A stretch of 64,000 nucleotides of DNA from Pomphorhynchus laevis (Eukaryota; Acanthocephala; Palaeacanthocephala; Echinorhynchida; Pomphorhynchidae), in NCBI GenBank assembly GCA_012934845.2, contig WNNJ02000697.1, forward strand, positions 55,707-119,706, in the 5' to 3' direction. The notes under the pieces were generated by a model. It ran no database searches. It saw nothing but the letters and a program-made list of their open reading frames with translations, and was not told the DNA's origin. The translations under genes and the position numbers were made by a program. Below, piece after piece: positions 1-12,483 of the stretch; within the stretch, counting starts at the first letter, position 1; every line of letters starts with the position of its first letter.

Positions 1-2
1 AC

Positions 3-179
3 ACCACTAAATGTTTGGATGAACTTAACTGGCCATTGAATAGGAGTACCGACGAACGTCGATCTGCGTCTTTTCTATTTCAAAGACTAAGTGTTGCAGT
101 TCAACGAAGCAACGCAGCATGTATCGAGAAGAGCATACAAGATTGCGATCAAGAAATAAACTTCCTTTATCTTCCTTGA
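3..179 (+). mobile_element. C-terminal end of a LINE ORF (5' truncated by window edge)
   Basis: The third frame is open from base 3 to a TGA at 177-179. Its 58 residues include FLFQRLSVAVQRSNA, which matches the extreme C-terminus of a non-LTR reverse transcriptase clade whose proteins end in a motif like 'FL.QR+S+A+QRGNA'. The same clade supplies the larger elements at 38390-40757 and 41432-45482. The RT itself would lie left of the window. An AATAAA at 248-253 could serve as its polyadenylation signal. Family assignment is from motif memory, not a search. Confidence 0.6.
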
Positions 180-1092
180 AATGTTTCGTTTGTAATTGAT
201 TATAACTTTAAAATCTCATCTCTATTTAGAATTGTTTCAATTGATTCAATAAATTTAAACTAATTTCACATTATAATTTGATATAAAGCCAGTTTAAGGA
301 CTATAATACCACTTACTGTGTTTAGATATCTTCTGTATCACTTGATTTTATGACGTTTATCAAGCTTTACGAATTATTGTGCCCAAGGAAAGAAATCAAT
401 TCAATGTTCGATAAAATGTTAGTTTAATTTGTGCATGAAATTCAATTTGAAAGTATTAAAATTTTGTATATTCATACGATGCATTTTTAAATTTAATTCG
501 GTAATTAAAATTTGATAAGGGACGAAAAAATGGTTTTGTGTTGATAACAAGGATCTGAGAAATTTAGGATAAAAATATGAGCTTTGAATTAAAACTAAGG
601 ATCATTTATCTATTTTCGCTAATTATAAATTAGCGAACTTGAAGATTTTTGATTATTTCTAAATGCGCGTTATGGTCAATCAATACATTAATTATTATAT
701 CTATTTAATTATAACAACTGTTATGTAAATTAAATATTAATGTTAAAGTTGTTCTTATAATATAAGTTGATAATATTCGAATTTAATAAATAGGAAATTT
801 AATTGCACGTTTTTCACGTTTGAATATCGTCTGATTATTAAATGGTAACTTTATTTCTCTATCTATGACAACTTATGTCGAAATACAAGAATCGAAATTT
901 AATTTTATGTAAATCGTTCTTAAAGTCAATCCTTCGTTTATTTTAATAATGAAATTAACAAAACGCATGTAATTGGCTATATTTACTTTGATTCTCGTCA
1001 GTTTACTAATTTTTAATCAATGAACTTTTATTCAATGGTAAAATTGACAATTCACCTGTTGAATTTTATCAAATATAAATATTTTGATTTAG
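180..1092. other. AT-rich stretch without recognisable gene
   Basis: Apart from the AATAAA at 248-253 that probably ends the preceding LINE, I see no exon, RNA gene or repeat here. A missing upstream exon of the phospholipase C gene could hide in it, but none is recognisable. Confidence 0.5.
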
Positions 1093-1147
1093 CACGAAAG
1101 GGCGTGAATTTATGACATGCAAAGAATTTATATCTTTTCTTGAGAAC
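1093..1147 (+). CDS. Phospholipase C beta-like, EF-hand region exon (1 of 3 seen)
   Basis: After an AG at 1091-1092 the exon reads KGREFMTCKEFISFLEN in one frame and stops before a GTGAGT donor at 1148. This lines up with the EF-hand segment of PLC-beta enzymes (typically GEYMT..+...FLN). The family hydrolyses phosphatidylinositol 4,5-bisphosphate to diacylglycerol and inositol trisphosphate at the plasma membrane, under Gq control. The following intron is only 51 bp (1148-1198). No earlier exon is visible in the window, so the N-terminal PH domain and most of the EF hands are missing here. Confidence 0.7.
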
Positions 1148-1198
1148 GTGAGTATTCTTATTAATCATTTAAATTGTATATCTACAGTATGTTTACAG

Positions 1199-1307
1199 TA
1201 TCAAATGTGTACTATTACCTCATTGAAGAAACCTGTCTTTAAGCCAGCTAAGATATTCGAAAGAATTGTTCAAATATATGAGGAAGATTCGAATTTAAGT
1301 TCAAACA
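1199..1307 (+). CDS. Phospholipase C beta-like, EF-hand/linker exon (2 of 3 seen)
   Basis: The exon starts in phase 0 after TTTACAG and ends at a GTAAGT donor at 1308 with one extra base. It encodes a stretch with KPAKIFERIVQIYEEDSNL, equivalent to the helix ending in 'A+.II..YE.DE.L' that precedes the X domain in PLC-beta. Phase and homology both join it to the exons on either side. Confidence 0.7.
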
Positions 1308-3191
1308 GTAAGTCTTTGCGTTAAAGGTTCAGGAAGCAATAAATACAAATGCTATTTTAGCATATTTAATCTATCACGTAGTTATCACTAGTAAATTAGC
1401 ACAAGTAAGTAGCACATTAGTCATGCATGCGTTCTAAAGATGTAATCCTTGACACTTTACTGACACTTTAAAATTAAGCATATGAATAATGGGCATTTTA
1501 CACTTCAAAAACAAATCATTCGTAACTTAATTAATTTTAAGTATTTTTAATAAAATTACAAATAATTTTATTATAAATAAAATTGGGCGTTTGTTTTCAT
1601 TTCAATATACTATAAATCCTTGTGCAAATAATTAATTTAAATAATTATATTTAATAATATTTAATAATATTTAATATTTAAATAATAATTTTTAATTTAT
1701 ATTAATTATAACAATTCGCCTGTTTCCACGCTCCAAGAAAAAAAAACACTCAATTGTTTCATTTATGAAACATAAGTTCACAACTTATGTGAACTTATTC
1801 AGCGTCTAATTTTTTGAATTCAACTGTCAAACATCTACTGAATATTTATTGCTGACATACAATTATTTGTGAATAAAAAATATTAACAATATTACAATTA
1901 ATAATTTTATTAATTGTAATATAAAATGATATCAAAAATCGCATCTACACAATAAGACAAGACAAATTTAACTTTTCAGCATGCCAAATTAGATTATCAA
2001 CTTTATGTAGAGATTAATAACAATTTTTTATTGAAATTCAATCGAATAAAGTATTTTTGCATAAAAAACTTTAAACGATATTGTCATTTATATAAGTAAG
2101 TTCTTGAAGCGGTTATCATGTTTTTTGTAACTATCGATAAGCTATTATTAACACTTGTATAATAAATTATTTAAATCTTGTAGCCTGCGTCATTTGAAAA
2201 TTAGATCAGTAAGAATTGCAGTGTTTTTGAATACAGGAAAAAAGAAAGTGTTAATTGTACACTAATATTAATTAATAAATTATTAAATTATTAAATATTA
2301 ATATTCTGAGATACTTTATTACTAGTTTAGTATCTCAGAATATTAAACCGCTATCTTTCGATGTTGATAGAACATATTTACACAAATCATTCCAAGCAAA
2401 AGAAATCGAAACAATAATTGTACTTGGGTTATTGGGAATACACAATCCTTAATTGATAAAAAAACCAAATCAATAAAAATATTTTTCAAAAATTAAACTG
2501 TGATACTAAATAAACTCATATTACTGTATGACATATACAACAGCCCTTTTACATTTTACACTTCAATGAGGCACATTGAGGCACGATTTCTTAAATAATT
2601 TGTAAATGCAGTTTACTTGTCTGTTGTGAATATTATGGCAGAATAGACATAGTTTATTATCGTATCCATGTATTGATACTCGACATGTTAATTAATTATT
2701 AATATTAATTATTAATAATTATAAATACTAATTGATTATTCATTCAAATCAACTCTTTAAAGAATAATATTTTACACAAGAAAAGCGAATTTATATATTT
2801 TCACAAATTTAATTGAATGAATTTTAGCTAGAAATTTTAAGGTAAAGCTATAACTTAAAAGTCTATAACTGATGCTATAGAACATATATTCATTGATTGT
2901 ACTAAATACATAGACATTTAGTGACAATGTATATCTTAAGGTTACATTTTCATATCAATACAATATATAACGACATACTCTGTCTCCTTTACTCTTCATT
3001 AGCTGCACATTCTGTGTTGATAATAACAAAAACAGTAGTTATCGAAAAAATTTAAATTTTTAAATTATCATTGCACCTTTTTTGTAATTTGAAATTTACA
3101 AATTCTTCCGTCGCCATATGAGAAAAAATAAAATTAATGATAAAACATATAATTAATGCTGTAACCTACGATAACAATTTTATTTATTAAG
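1308..3191 (+). other. Intron of the PLC-like gene, AT-rich
   Basis: Nearly 1.9 kb of AT-rich sequence. The only structure I can point to is a hairpin with 17-bp arms at 2298-2314 and 2330-2346 (arm contains ATATTCTGAGATAC). No second gene or large element is recognisable. Confidence 0.5.
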
Positions 3192-3405
3192 AGGTGTTAG
3201 GAAGATCAGCATTCCGAAGATATCTTATGTCATCTGACAATTTAGAAATTAGCGAGAAATATTTCGAGTTAAAAGAAAATTCGTTAACCGAGCCTCTATC
3301 AAGTTACTTTATTAATTCATCTCACAACACGTACCTTAAGGGCAGACAAATAAAATCTAAATCCAGTGTTAATATCTATCGGCAAATTCTCTTGACGGGT
3401 TGCAG
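3192..3405 (+). CDS. Phospholipase C beta-like, start of catalytic X domain (3 of 3 seen)
   Basis: The exon follows an AG at 3190-3191 and ends at the strong donor CAG|GTGAGT (3406). It reads [10 protein letters not shown], then [18 protein letters not shown] and [10 protein letters not shown]. The block SSHNTYL carries the first catalytic histidine and a calcium-ligand asparagine of PLC X domains; GRQ and YRQ.LL.GCR are characteristic of the beta class. The next exon should begin with a CVELDCW-type sequence, but none is seen before the start of CC2D2A at 14767. The three exons are open and correctly spliced, so this is either the front part of a gene with a very long intron, or an orphan duplicated fragment. 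Confidence 0.75.
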
Positions 3406-3656
3406 GTGAGTAGTTTTATGCAAAATGGATTACACTTTTTCTTCGTAATTAAAAAACTTAATCAATTAATGAAGGACGTGTTAAACGTCCTTCGCGTAAC
3501 GTCCTTGCATAACGAAAGGCATTAGTAAGATACGCACGTGCTTAATCGGCTTTTAACTGAGGATAATCATATTACGAGATATTTAACTTTACGCTTTGGA
3601 AATAGAGTATATAATTATTGGAGATGGATCAAAGGAAAGAAGAAATTATTTTTGAT

Positions 3657-3763
3657 ATTTCGCTAACTTCTGTTAGCATCTTCAGAAAATTACCCAATTA
3701 GGTAATTACTTTATTAGGTAAATTGGATAATTTTCTGAAGATGCTAACAGAAGTTAGCGAAAT
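3657..3763. mobile_element. Palindromic MITE-like element, 36-bp arms
   Basis: Arms 3657-3692 and 3728-3763 are perfect inverted repeats (ATTTCGCTAACTTCTGTTAG outwards) around a 35-bp AT-rich centre. A second copy lies 230 bp away. It probably is a small non-autonomous fold-back DNA element; no clear target duplication was identified. Confidence 0.6.
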
Positions 3764-3995
3764 CCAAAAAAATGTTCCAATTTACTTTAAATAAAATTTA
3801 AAGTAAATACAATTTACTTAAAAATATTTTTATATTTAATATATATTTAATATATTATTTATATATCAAATATATATATGTTGTTCACTCAGAAATATTT
3901 AAGTAAATGAAGCTTTTATTGAAATCAAATGTTTGATAGCCAACTGCTATCATCAGCAGGATAAAATTATCAAACTAAATTGGAACTATTTTGGT

Positions 3996-4079
3996 ATTTC
4001 GCTAACTTCTGTTAGCATCTTCAGAAAATTACCCAATTAGGTAATTACTTAATTAGGTAAATTGGATAATTTTCTGAAG
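3996..4079. mobile_element. Second copy of the same palindromic element, right arm cut short
   Basis: This copy matches 3657-3742 almost base for base, but the right arm ends after TTTTCTGAAG, leaving only about half of it. Between the two copies (about 3900-3965) lies a PLE-type tail in reverse orientation, with a TAGC-hairpin-GCTA beside CTGATGA on the minus strand. Confidence 0.5.
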
Positions 4080-5860
4080 TATTTTCTGAATAATTTTCTA
4101 ATAATAATCAATAACTACTAATAACTAATAACTATTAATAATCAATTTAAAATTGATTATTTTATGTTACACTATTTACTAATAAAAATTAATAGTATTT
4201 CAATAATCACTATCCAAAGTATAATGGATTATGACGAGCTTTTTGTATAGTGTCTATTTATACGTTTTAAGTCTTTGCTAAACTTTCTTAAAACAAAATA
4301 TTGCAGATAAAAATATAATTAATATTATAAATTTATTAATTTAAATTATTAATAAGATTTTTTGTTATTTAACATTAAAATTTTTAAAACTTCAATTAGT
4401 CATTGAGAAAGAAAGTTATATAGTGTCTTATGTAATGATGCGTAGAAGTATAGAACAAAAAATACAAAGGTGTTTATACCGTCAGTATTAAAAATTAATT
4501 TTATATCGTGAGATCAATAAAGATGCTGCAACCCACATCAGAGTTATTAATAATTAATAAAGTATTCAAATTCACAACACATTGTTGCAAATATTTATAT
4601 ATTTTAAATTTCTTTTCGATCATTGATATTTAATCTAGTATCCCATACTAGATTAACTACGAATATATTTGTAGTTGAAATTGTAGTTGCAATTACAACT
4701 TCAATTATCTTTTATATACCACACAATATCCTGTCAAATGTATTTTCAGTTGTATTTTAATTAATAATTATATTTGTATCTATTGTAATAATTATAATAT
4801 CAAAAAATGATATAATATGATATATTATAATATATCATATTATATAACACGTATATTACAATCTAATAATATCATGTAGATAACGAAGATAGTTGCTATT
4901 CAGGAGGACCTAAATAATTTATTTTTAGCAACAATTTCAACATATGTTCATCACAGTCGTGGGATCAAAACCTGAATAATTCAGGTCGTAGAATTAAATA
5001 ATAATTGATCGTTAGATGAAATACATAATACTGATGACTTTTCTTGCATTTTATATTTATCTTGCAATGTGTGCATCATTAGCTATCATAAAGCTTACAC
5101 TTAGCAGTTTAGATTTATTTTTATAATCTGTGTTCAAATTAAAATTAAATTAATATTAAATATTTATTTAATTTTAAAGCATAATTTATATTAAAAGACG
5201 TTTATTTTATGGTCTAAATATGGTTAAGTCATTTTATGGTTATATTTCTTCCGGTGTATTTGTTATATTTAATTGAAGTGCAATTTGTTCCAATCTATTT
5301 AATATTTAGATCAATTTCGAAGTAGTTTAAAGATTGTGCTGACTACTAAATTTTATTGAAAAATAGTTTATTTGATTTAAGTTTCATCTAAGTGATATGA
5401 GTAGTTTTAAATACAATCTTTAGTGATAACTTTTATGGTATTATCAAGGTGGAAAATATCAATTTCATTATTGGCGATGCAAACTGTAAATCAAGATCGT
5501 TGATCGATTTTGATTTGTTGATTTTAAACAGTTAAAATCATCATTTATATTCGTAGCTTTATTAATACATTTGGCTTTATATCCCAAATAATATTTATCT
5601 ACAAATTCCCAAATCTATTTTTTATTGTTAGAAAAACTTATTTTTGGTTAAGTCAAAAAATAGCACTGATGTTTTTAATTTAGCATTTATATATCCTGCA
5701 TCAATTTTATCTTTTGCTAGCTTTTCATTGTATATCATTTTTATTTGTCTAATATTTAAAACTTTTGAAATTATAGACAAGTCAACTATGAACACTAAAG
5801 CATAATTTTCATTACCCACATTACAATTTCGAATACGATCGAGGCCTTTAAATTTTGTAT
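4080..5860. other. AT-rich intergenic or intronic DNA
   Basis: No exon of PLC or CC2D2A, RNA gene or known element could be recognised. Short open frames here are AT-rich noise. Confidence 0.5.
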
Positions 5861-8184
5861 ATCCTCCAGTAAATTCATCAGTAAATACTCTAGTAAATCC
5901 TCCAGTAAATCCTCCAGTAAATCCTCCAGTAAATCCTCCAGTAAATCCTCCAGTAAATCCTCCAGTAAATCCTCCAGTAAATCCTCCAGTAAATCCTCCA
6001 GTAAATCCTCCAGTAAATCCTCCAGTAAATCCTCCAGTAAATCCTCCAGTAAATCCTCTAGTAAATCCTCCAGTAAATCCTCCAGTAAATCCTCCAGTAA
6101 ATCCTCCAGTAAATCCTCCAGTAAATCCTTCAGTAAATCCTCAGTAAATCCTCCAGTAAATCCTCCAGTAAATCCTCCAGTAAATCCTCCAGTAAATCCT
6201 CCAGTAAATCCTCCAGTAAATCCTCCAGTAAATCCTCCAGTGAATCCTCCAGTAAATCCTCCAGTAAATCATCTAGTCTATCCTCCAGTAAATCCTCTAG
6301 TAAATCCTCCAGTAAATCCTCTAGTAAATCCTCCAGTAAATCCTCCAGTAAATCTCCAGTAAATCCTCTAGTAAATCCTCCAGTAAATCCTAGTAAACCC
6401 AGTAAATCTTCCAGTAAATCCATCAGTAAATCCTCCAGTAAATCCTCCAGTAAATCATCCAGTAAATCATCCAGTAAATCCTCCAGTAAATCTTCCAGTA
6501 AATCAATCAAAAAATCCTCAAGTAAATCCTCCAGTAAATCCATCAGAAAATGTTCCAGTAAATCCTCCATTAAATCCTTCAGTAAATCCTCCAGTAAATC
6601 CTCCAGTAAATCCTCTAGTAAATCCTCCAGTAAATCCTACAGTAAATCCTACAGTAAATCCTACAGTAAATCCTCCAGTAAATCCTTCAGTAAATCCTCC
6701 AATAAATCCATCAGTATATACTCTAGTAAATCCTTCAGTAAATCCTCCAGTAAATCGTCCAGTAAATCATCGAGTAAATCCTCCAGTAAATCTTCCAGTA
6801 AATCCTCTAGTAAATCCTCTAGTAAATCCTCCAGTAAATCCTCCAGTAAATCCATCAGTAAATACTCTAGTAAATCCTCCAGTAAATCATCGAGTAAATC
6901 CTCAAGTATATCCTCCTGTAAATGCCCCCGTAAATCCATCAGTAAATCCTCCAGTAAATCCTTTAGTAAATGCTCTAGTAAATCCTCCAGTAAATCCTTC
7001 AGTAAATCCTCCAGTAAATCCATCAGTAAATTCTCTAGTAAATCTTCCAGTAAATCCTCTAGTAAATTTTCCAGTAAATCCTCCAGTAAATCCTCCAGTA
7101 AATCCATCAGTAAATACTCTAGTAAATCCTCCAGTAAATCATCGAGTAAATCCTCCAGTATATCCTCCTGTAAATGCTCCAGTAAATCATCTAGTCTATC
7201 TTCCAGTAAATCCTCCAGTAAATCCTTCAGTAAATCCATCAGTAAATCCTCCAGTAAATCCTCCAGTAAATCCTCTAGTAAATCTTCCAGTAAATCCTCC
7301 AGTAAATCCTCCAGTAAATCCTCCAGTAATTCCTCCAGTAAATTCTCCAGTAAATCTATCAGTAAATCCTCCAGTAAATCGTTTAGTAAATCCTCCAGTA
7401 AATCCTCTAGTAAATCCTCCAGTAAATCCTCCAGTAAATCCTCCAGTAAATCCTCCAGTAAATCCTCCAGTAAATCCATCACTAAATACTCTAGTAAATC
7501 CTCCAGTAAATCCTCCAGTAAATCCTCCAGTAAATCCTCCAGTAAATCCTCTAGTAAATCCTCCAGTAAATCCTCCAGTAAATCCTCCAGTAAATCCTCC
7601 AGTAAATCCTCCAGTAAATCCTCTAGTAAATCCTCCAGTAAATCCTCCAGTAAATCCTCCAGTAAATCCTCCAGTAAATCATCTACTAAATCCACCAGTA
7701 AATCATCCAGTAAATCCTACAGTAAATCCTCCAGTAAATCCTCCATTAAATCCTCCAGTAAATTCTCCTGTAAATCATCTAGTCTATCCTCCAGTAAATC
7801 CTCCAGTAAATCCTCCAGTAAATCCTCCAGTAAATCCTCCAGTAAATCCTCCAGTAAATCCCCTAGTAAATGCTCCAGTAAATCCTCCAGTAAATCCTAT
7901 AGTAAATCCTCCAGTAATTCCTACAGTAAATCCTCCAGTAAATTCTCCAGTAAATCATCCATTAAATCGTCCAGTAAATCATCGAGTAAATCCTCCAGTA
8001 AATCCTCCAGTAAATCTTTAAGTAAATCCTCCAGTAAATCCATCAGAAAATGTTCCAGTAAATCCTCCATTAAATCCTTCAGTAAATCCTCCAGTAAATC
8101 CTCCAGTAAATCCTCTAGTAAATCCTCCAGTAAATCCTACAGTAAATCCTACAGTAAATCCTCAAGTAAATCATCCAGTAAATT
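5861..8184. repeat. 2.3-kb minisatellite, 12-bp unit TCCAGTAAATCC
   Basis: About 190 head-to-tail copies of a 12-bp unit (TCCAGTAAATCC and close variants). Because the unit is a multiple of three, long frames open on the minus strand: 6130-6570 and 6661-7695 would read LLEDLLED repeats. These have no conserved start or flanks and phase slips occur between blocks, so I treat them as by-products, not genes. Higher-order structure is visible: 6541-6660 and 8041-8160 are identical and exactly 1500 bp (125 units) apart, and 6841-6930 recurs 252 bp (21 units) later. From 8185 to about 8480 the repeat decays into variants with GTTAATCC. Confidence 0.95.
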
Positions 8185-8489
8185 TTTTGGTTAATCAACT
8201 AGTTAATTCTAAAGTAAATACTTAAATAAATTCTCCAGTTAATCCTCCTCTTAATCGTCCAGTTAATCCTTCAGTTAATATTCTGTTTTATACTTCAGTA
8301 AATTTTTCAGCTAATCCTTAAATAAATCATTCAGTAAACTTTCCAATATATACTCCAGTTAATCTTCTAGTTAATTTTCTGATAAACCCTTCAGTAAACT
8401 ATCCAGTAAATCCTTTAGTAAAACAGAAATTTTCAAGTAAATCCTTCAGTAAATCATGTAGCAATTCTTCCAGTAAAAAATCCGGCGTA

Positions 8490-10610
8490 TCCTTCAATTG
8501 ATTCTACTCCGCTGCTTCCCAAGTCTTTCTGGAAATTGGTAGTCTTAAATATTCACTTTATTAGTAACAATGTTGATTCAGTATATGAATCAACAAAAAA
8601 CCAATGTTCCTGCAAAAGTTATCTCGTGTCGTTCTTGGAAATTCCTCGACTTTTCCCTTCTTCGCTCTCATATTAACCACTCTCCGTTAATATATCCTTC
8701 TTATATATCCCAATCTCCCAATTACTTATGCACTCTCTTTAACAATGTATTTTGTTCTATACTCGATGATATCCTTCCTCCTAAAACTTTTGCTCAATCA
8801 CGTCAATATCTTGCAACGAGGTTCGACTCTAAGTATGTGACTTCAAAACGCCTGCGTCGTTCTTTCAAAACGTTTCATCGTTATCTCACACTATCTTCAA
8901 CACTTGATTCCTCCGTTTATCGTAACCAATTCTTTGCTCTTCGTCGTTATCCAATCCACTCCTGATCCTTCTCAATTATCCAATTACCTTATTTCAAAAA
9001 CTATTTCTCTAATCGATTCGATCAGAGTCTTTCCACAAACTTCTTGGATCCCGTCTATTCGTATCCCTAAGCTATTTTACTTACTTGCAGTATCTGAAGA
9101 TGAGTTATCTTGCCTTCTTATTTCGTCAATCTGTAAGTCATATCCTGCCGATCCAATCCCAACTCGAATTCTCAAATTGTTGTCAACAGACTTCACACAT
9201 TTCCTTACCAGCCTCTTTAACTCGTCAATCCGGAATGGAATATTTCCTGTTCTTTGGAAAGCAATCATTGTTCGTCCCCTACTTAAAAAGCCCCCTCTGC
9301 ACAACTCTCTTTCATCTTATCGCCCAATATCAATTCTACCAACCTTATCTAAAATTCTTGAACATCTTCTCTTATATTATATCAACAAGTTATTATATTC
9401 ATCGCAGCTCTACGCTTATTTTCAATCTGCTTTCCGCTCCAATCATTCCACCGAACTAGCATGTCATAAAGTATTTTCTGATATGCTCTCAACTCGTAAC
9501 AAAAGACTTTGCATTGTGGTAATATTTAGCTCGATCTTTCATTTGCATTCAACATTGTCTATCACAAAATCCTTTTTTCTTGTCTTCGCTATCATTATGG
9601 TTTCTCTCCATATACCTAGGCTTGGTTCACTTCGTATCTCTCCGATCGATCATTTTACGTTTATTCTAATACAATGTGCTCTCCGTTATCTTCTATCTCT
9701 TGTGATGTACATCAAGGGTCAGTATTTGGCCCTATTCTCTTTACGCTTCTTCTTGGAGATTTATCTCTTATAACTAATAAATTCTGCTTCAGACTAATGC
9801 AGTACGCTGATAATATACTTCTTTATTCTAACGCGCCTCCTCATTTCCTAAGCCAACTTTATATATCCTCGTCGAAAGTGTTATGAATCTCACCCTCCTC
9901 CGTTTCTGTATCTCCTCCTTCGCTGTATCTTCAGACCACAATTATTCCTGTTGTAGATAAACTAGTATTTTTAGCTGTTCACTTCGACAATAATCTGCAT
10001 CTTGATCCCTTCAATTGTGATAAAACTAGATCTTTAACTATTCTTCTCCGTGATATTCGTCTCGTCAGAAATTCTCTAGATTTTAGTTAATGGAAATCTC
10101 TTATATTCTCTCTTATTTTCCCACGTATTGATTACTGTATTATCCTTCTCGTCTTATCTTCAAAGTCATCCCTTAAAACTCTTCAACGCCTCATTAACAC
10201 CGCTGTGAGCATCCCCTTTCGACTTCGTAAATACGATCATATCTCCTCCTATTTATCAAAACTGGGATGGCTAAGTATTGAACATCGCGTTTGTTTTCGT
10301 CTGCTTTATATAACGCCTTCTCCATTGTAATTCTCCTTCTTATCTCTATCTATCAACTCTAAGTGCTATCTCGCTCTCTTTCTACTCACTTGCATTCTTG
10401 TGCTTCTTTCGGCCTTCGATCTCTACATAGCGCTGCTCTTCTACTTCGGAATACCCTACCTGATCATCTACGATCTTCATCCTCACTCTCTTTTTTCAAA
10501 AAGTAACTATGTTCAATGCTTCTAAACAAGTAACTATTTTTTCAATCTACTTTACTTTTGTGGGCTTGTAAGCACACAATCTGTGTGCATTTACCACATT
10601 ATAAAAACAC
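8490..10610 (+). mobile_element. CR1/Jockey-superfamily LINE, 5' truncated and decayed
   Basis: Open pieces at 8570-8965, 8904-9773 and 9674-9886 lie in different frames, so several frameshifts break the ORF. In order they give the linker between endonuclease and RT (LCTLFNNVFCSILDDILPPK), RT fingers/palm with ILKLLSTDF, IVRPLLKKPP, SSYRPISILPTLSKILEHLL, FQSAFRSNHST, then DVHQGSVFGPILFTL and the catalytic region QYADNILLYSN (ADD replaced by ADN). Near 10430 a tail like LLRNTLPDHLRS...FFKK closes the protein. The endonuclease domain is missing, as usual for truncated insertions. The 3' UTR contains TGTGGGCTTGTAAG, also present at 12516-12536 in reverse. It abuts the minisatellite. Confidence 0.85.
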
Positions 10611-10935
10611 TCGTTTTTAACCTTATTCTGATACATCGTATGTTATTTCTTCGTCGATTCATAAACATTGAATTTTATTTTAAATTTTAATTTTTAATTT
10701 TAACTTTATATAAATTATATATAATATTATATAACATATTTATTTATCATCATTTTTTCATTCTTGCTTTATATAAATCTAAATTCTCTAAAATTCTATT
10801 AATTATTTAATTAATTCTATATAAATTCTATATTATTAATTAATTACAATTATTTATTATTTATTATGAAATAATTCTAATTTTTAGTATTATTTTTAAT
10901 TTATATATAATATAAAATACGTTGACTCAGTTAGC
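10611..10935 (-). repeat. Dispersed family A, outer parts only (reverse)
   Basis: CCTTATTCTGATAC followed by a TTATTT..TCGTCGATTCAT stretch at 10621-10665, and AAAATACGTTGACTCAGTTAG at 10914-10934, match the two flanks of family A in reverse (compare the full copy at 46185-46565). The GC-richer core is absent here. Confidence 0.45.
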
Positions 10936-11930
10936 TGATTTGATTTGCTACAAAACTATTAATTGATTTCCAGTATAAAATAATTAATTTTTTAAATTAA
11001 AAGTTATGGCATTAAATTTTTTTAAATTCCTACATTAAAAATATTTAACGCCATTGCGTTTATTAAAATATGACGGCATATCATTACAGTAAAAGTATTA
11101 ATGTAAAAGCAATTCTATCCTTAATAGTTAGAAATGTAGTTGAAATTCAACATATTTTCATCCCTAAAAATATAAGGTGTTCATATAAAAACAGAAATGA
11201 GGTACTCAATTGAAAACACAAATCGATCCTTAATGAATAAGGAATGTATCCAGTAAAAGATTCGTATTGATATAATAATATGTTATGATATCTATCAAAA
11301 TGATAATATTCGTATGGGATAAGATTCGTATTCTAATAAATTTATTTTTAAATTAAAATATCAAATTAATTAAAAGTTATTGAAACTCTAACTCACTATT
11401 AAAAAATAAATTTATTTTTTACAAGTAAATTTAATCTTAGAAAGTAAATTTTTAAAATTTACTTTTAAATATTCTTTTGCAGTAAATATTTAAAGGTATT
11501 TCAAGCTATTTAGTAACTTTAAAGCTACATACGAATTTTGATAAATTTTAATGACGACGCTAATTTTTCTCGTCAATTAAATTTTAATGTAGTTATATGG
11601 CTCTAGATAGTTTTTGTGTGACTTTTGTGTAACAACATTTTTCTTTATAATTTAGTAATAATTTGGTAATAATATGTCACTCGGAATGTAAAGTTAATAA
11701 AAAATAATCAATAAAATTAATTATTTTGCAATTTAATTGATGATTACGTGGATAGTAGCAACCAATTGTAAAAATTTAATATTATAATATTTTTATTTAG
11801 AAAATGAAGTAAGCATTTTTCAATATCTTTTTACTTCATTTTAAATTTTAGAATTATGTAACGATGACATTTGTGGGGATTCAAATGGCAAGGAATTTTA
11901 AATGCACAAATGAAAATTTAGAATAACTAA
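10936..11930. other. AT-rich DNA, nothing recognised
   Basis: No supported exon, RNA gene or named repeat; composition is close to 80 percent AT. Confidence 0.5.
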
Positions 11931-11934
11931 TTTT

Positions 11935-12455
11935 GATTCAATTATTTTAATTAATTGTTTAAACAATAAAACAGTAATAGAAATTATTCTAATTATAATA
12001 TAACAATTATGTATTTGTATAGTTTTTTATGGTTTTTATAATTCTTTTGATAAAGTTTGTGTCTTTTTATAAAATTTATAAAAAAATAGTTTATTTTGAT
12101 CTCAAATAGTTTTGAGTTTTCTTCCATATTCAATTATTTTTAATAATTGTTTGAATAATTTTTAATCTTAAATAATTTTGAGTTTTCTGACATATTCAAT
12201 TATTTTTAATAATTCTTTGAATGATAAAATAGTAATAGAAAATATTAGATTTACAATATAATAATTATATTGTATAGTTGTAGTTTTATAGGTAAAATAA
12301 ATCTTTTGAAGTTTTTGTCTTTTTATATAATTTATAAAAAATAGTTTATTTTGATCTCAAATAGTTTTAAGTTTTTATCCATATTCAATAATTTTAATTA
12401 ATTGTTTAAATGATAAAACAGTAATAGAAATTATTCGAATTACAATATAATAATT
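11935..12455. repeat. Degenerate tandem repeat, about 2.5 copies
   Basis: The phrase TTCAATTATTTTAATTAATT...AAACAGTAATAGAAATTATTC recurs at about 11938, 12195 and 12385, each followed by TTTTATA.AATTTATAAAAAATAG and ATTTTGATCTCAAATAG. Spacing is about 190-255 bp. Copies differ by small indels. No coding potential. Confidence 0.6.
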
Positions 12456-12483
12456 ATATTAAGAAGGATACAAGTTTTTAAGT

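Noticed and set aside
5628-5819. Minus-strand frame of 63 codons before the minisatellite
   Set aside because: AT-rich, no recognisable motif, no splice or start context; likely chance.
6130-7695. Long minus-strand frames reading LLEDLLED (146 and 344 codons)
   Set aside because: They are translations of a 12-bp minisatellite; frame is preserved only because 12 is a multiple of three, and neither flank shows coding signs.
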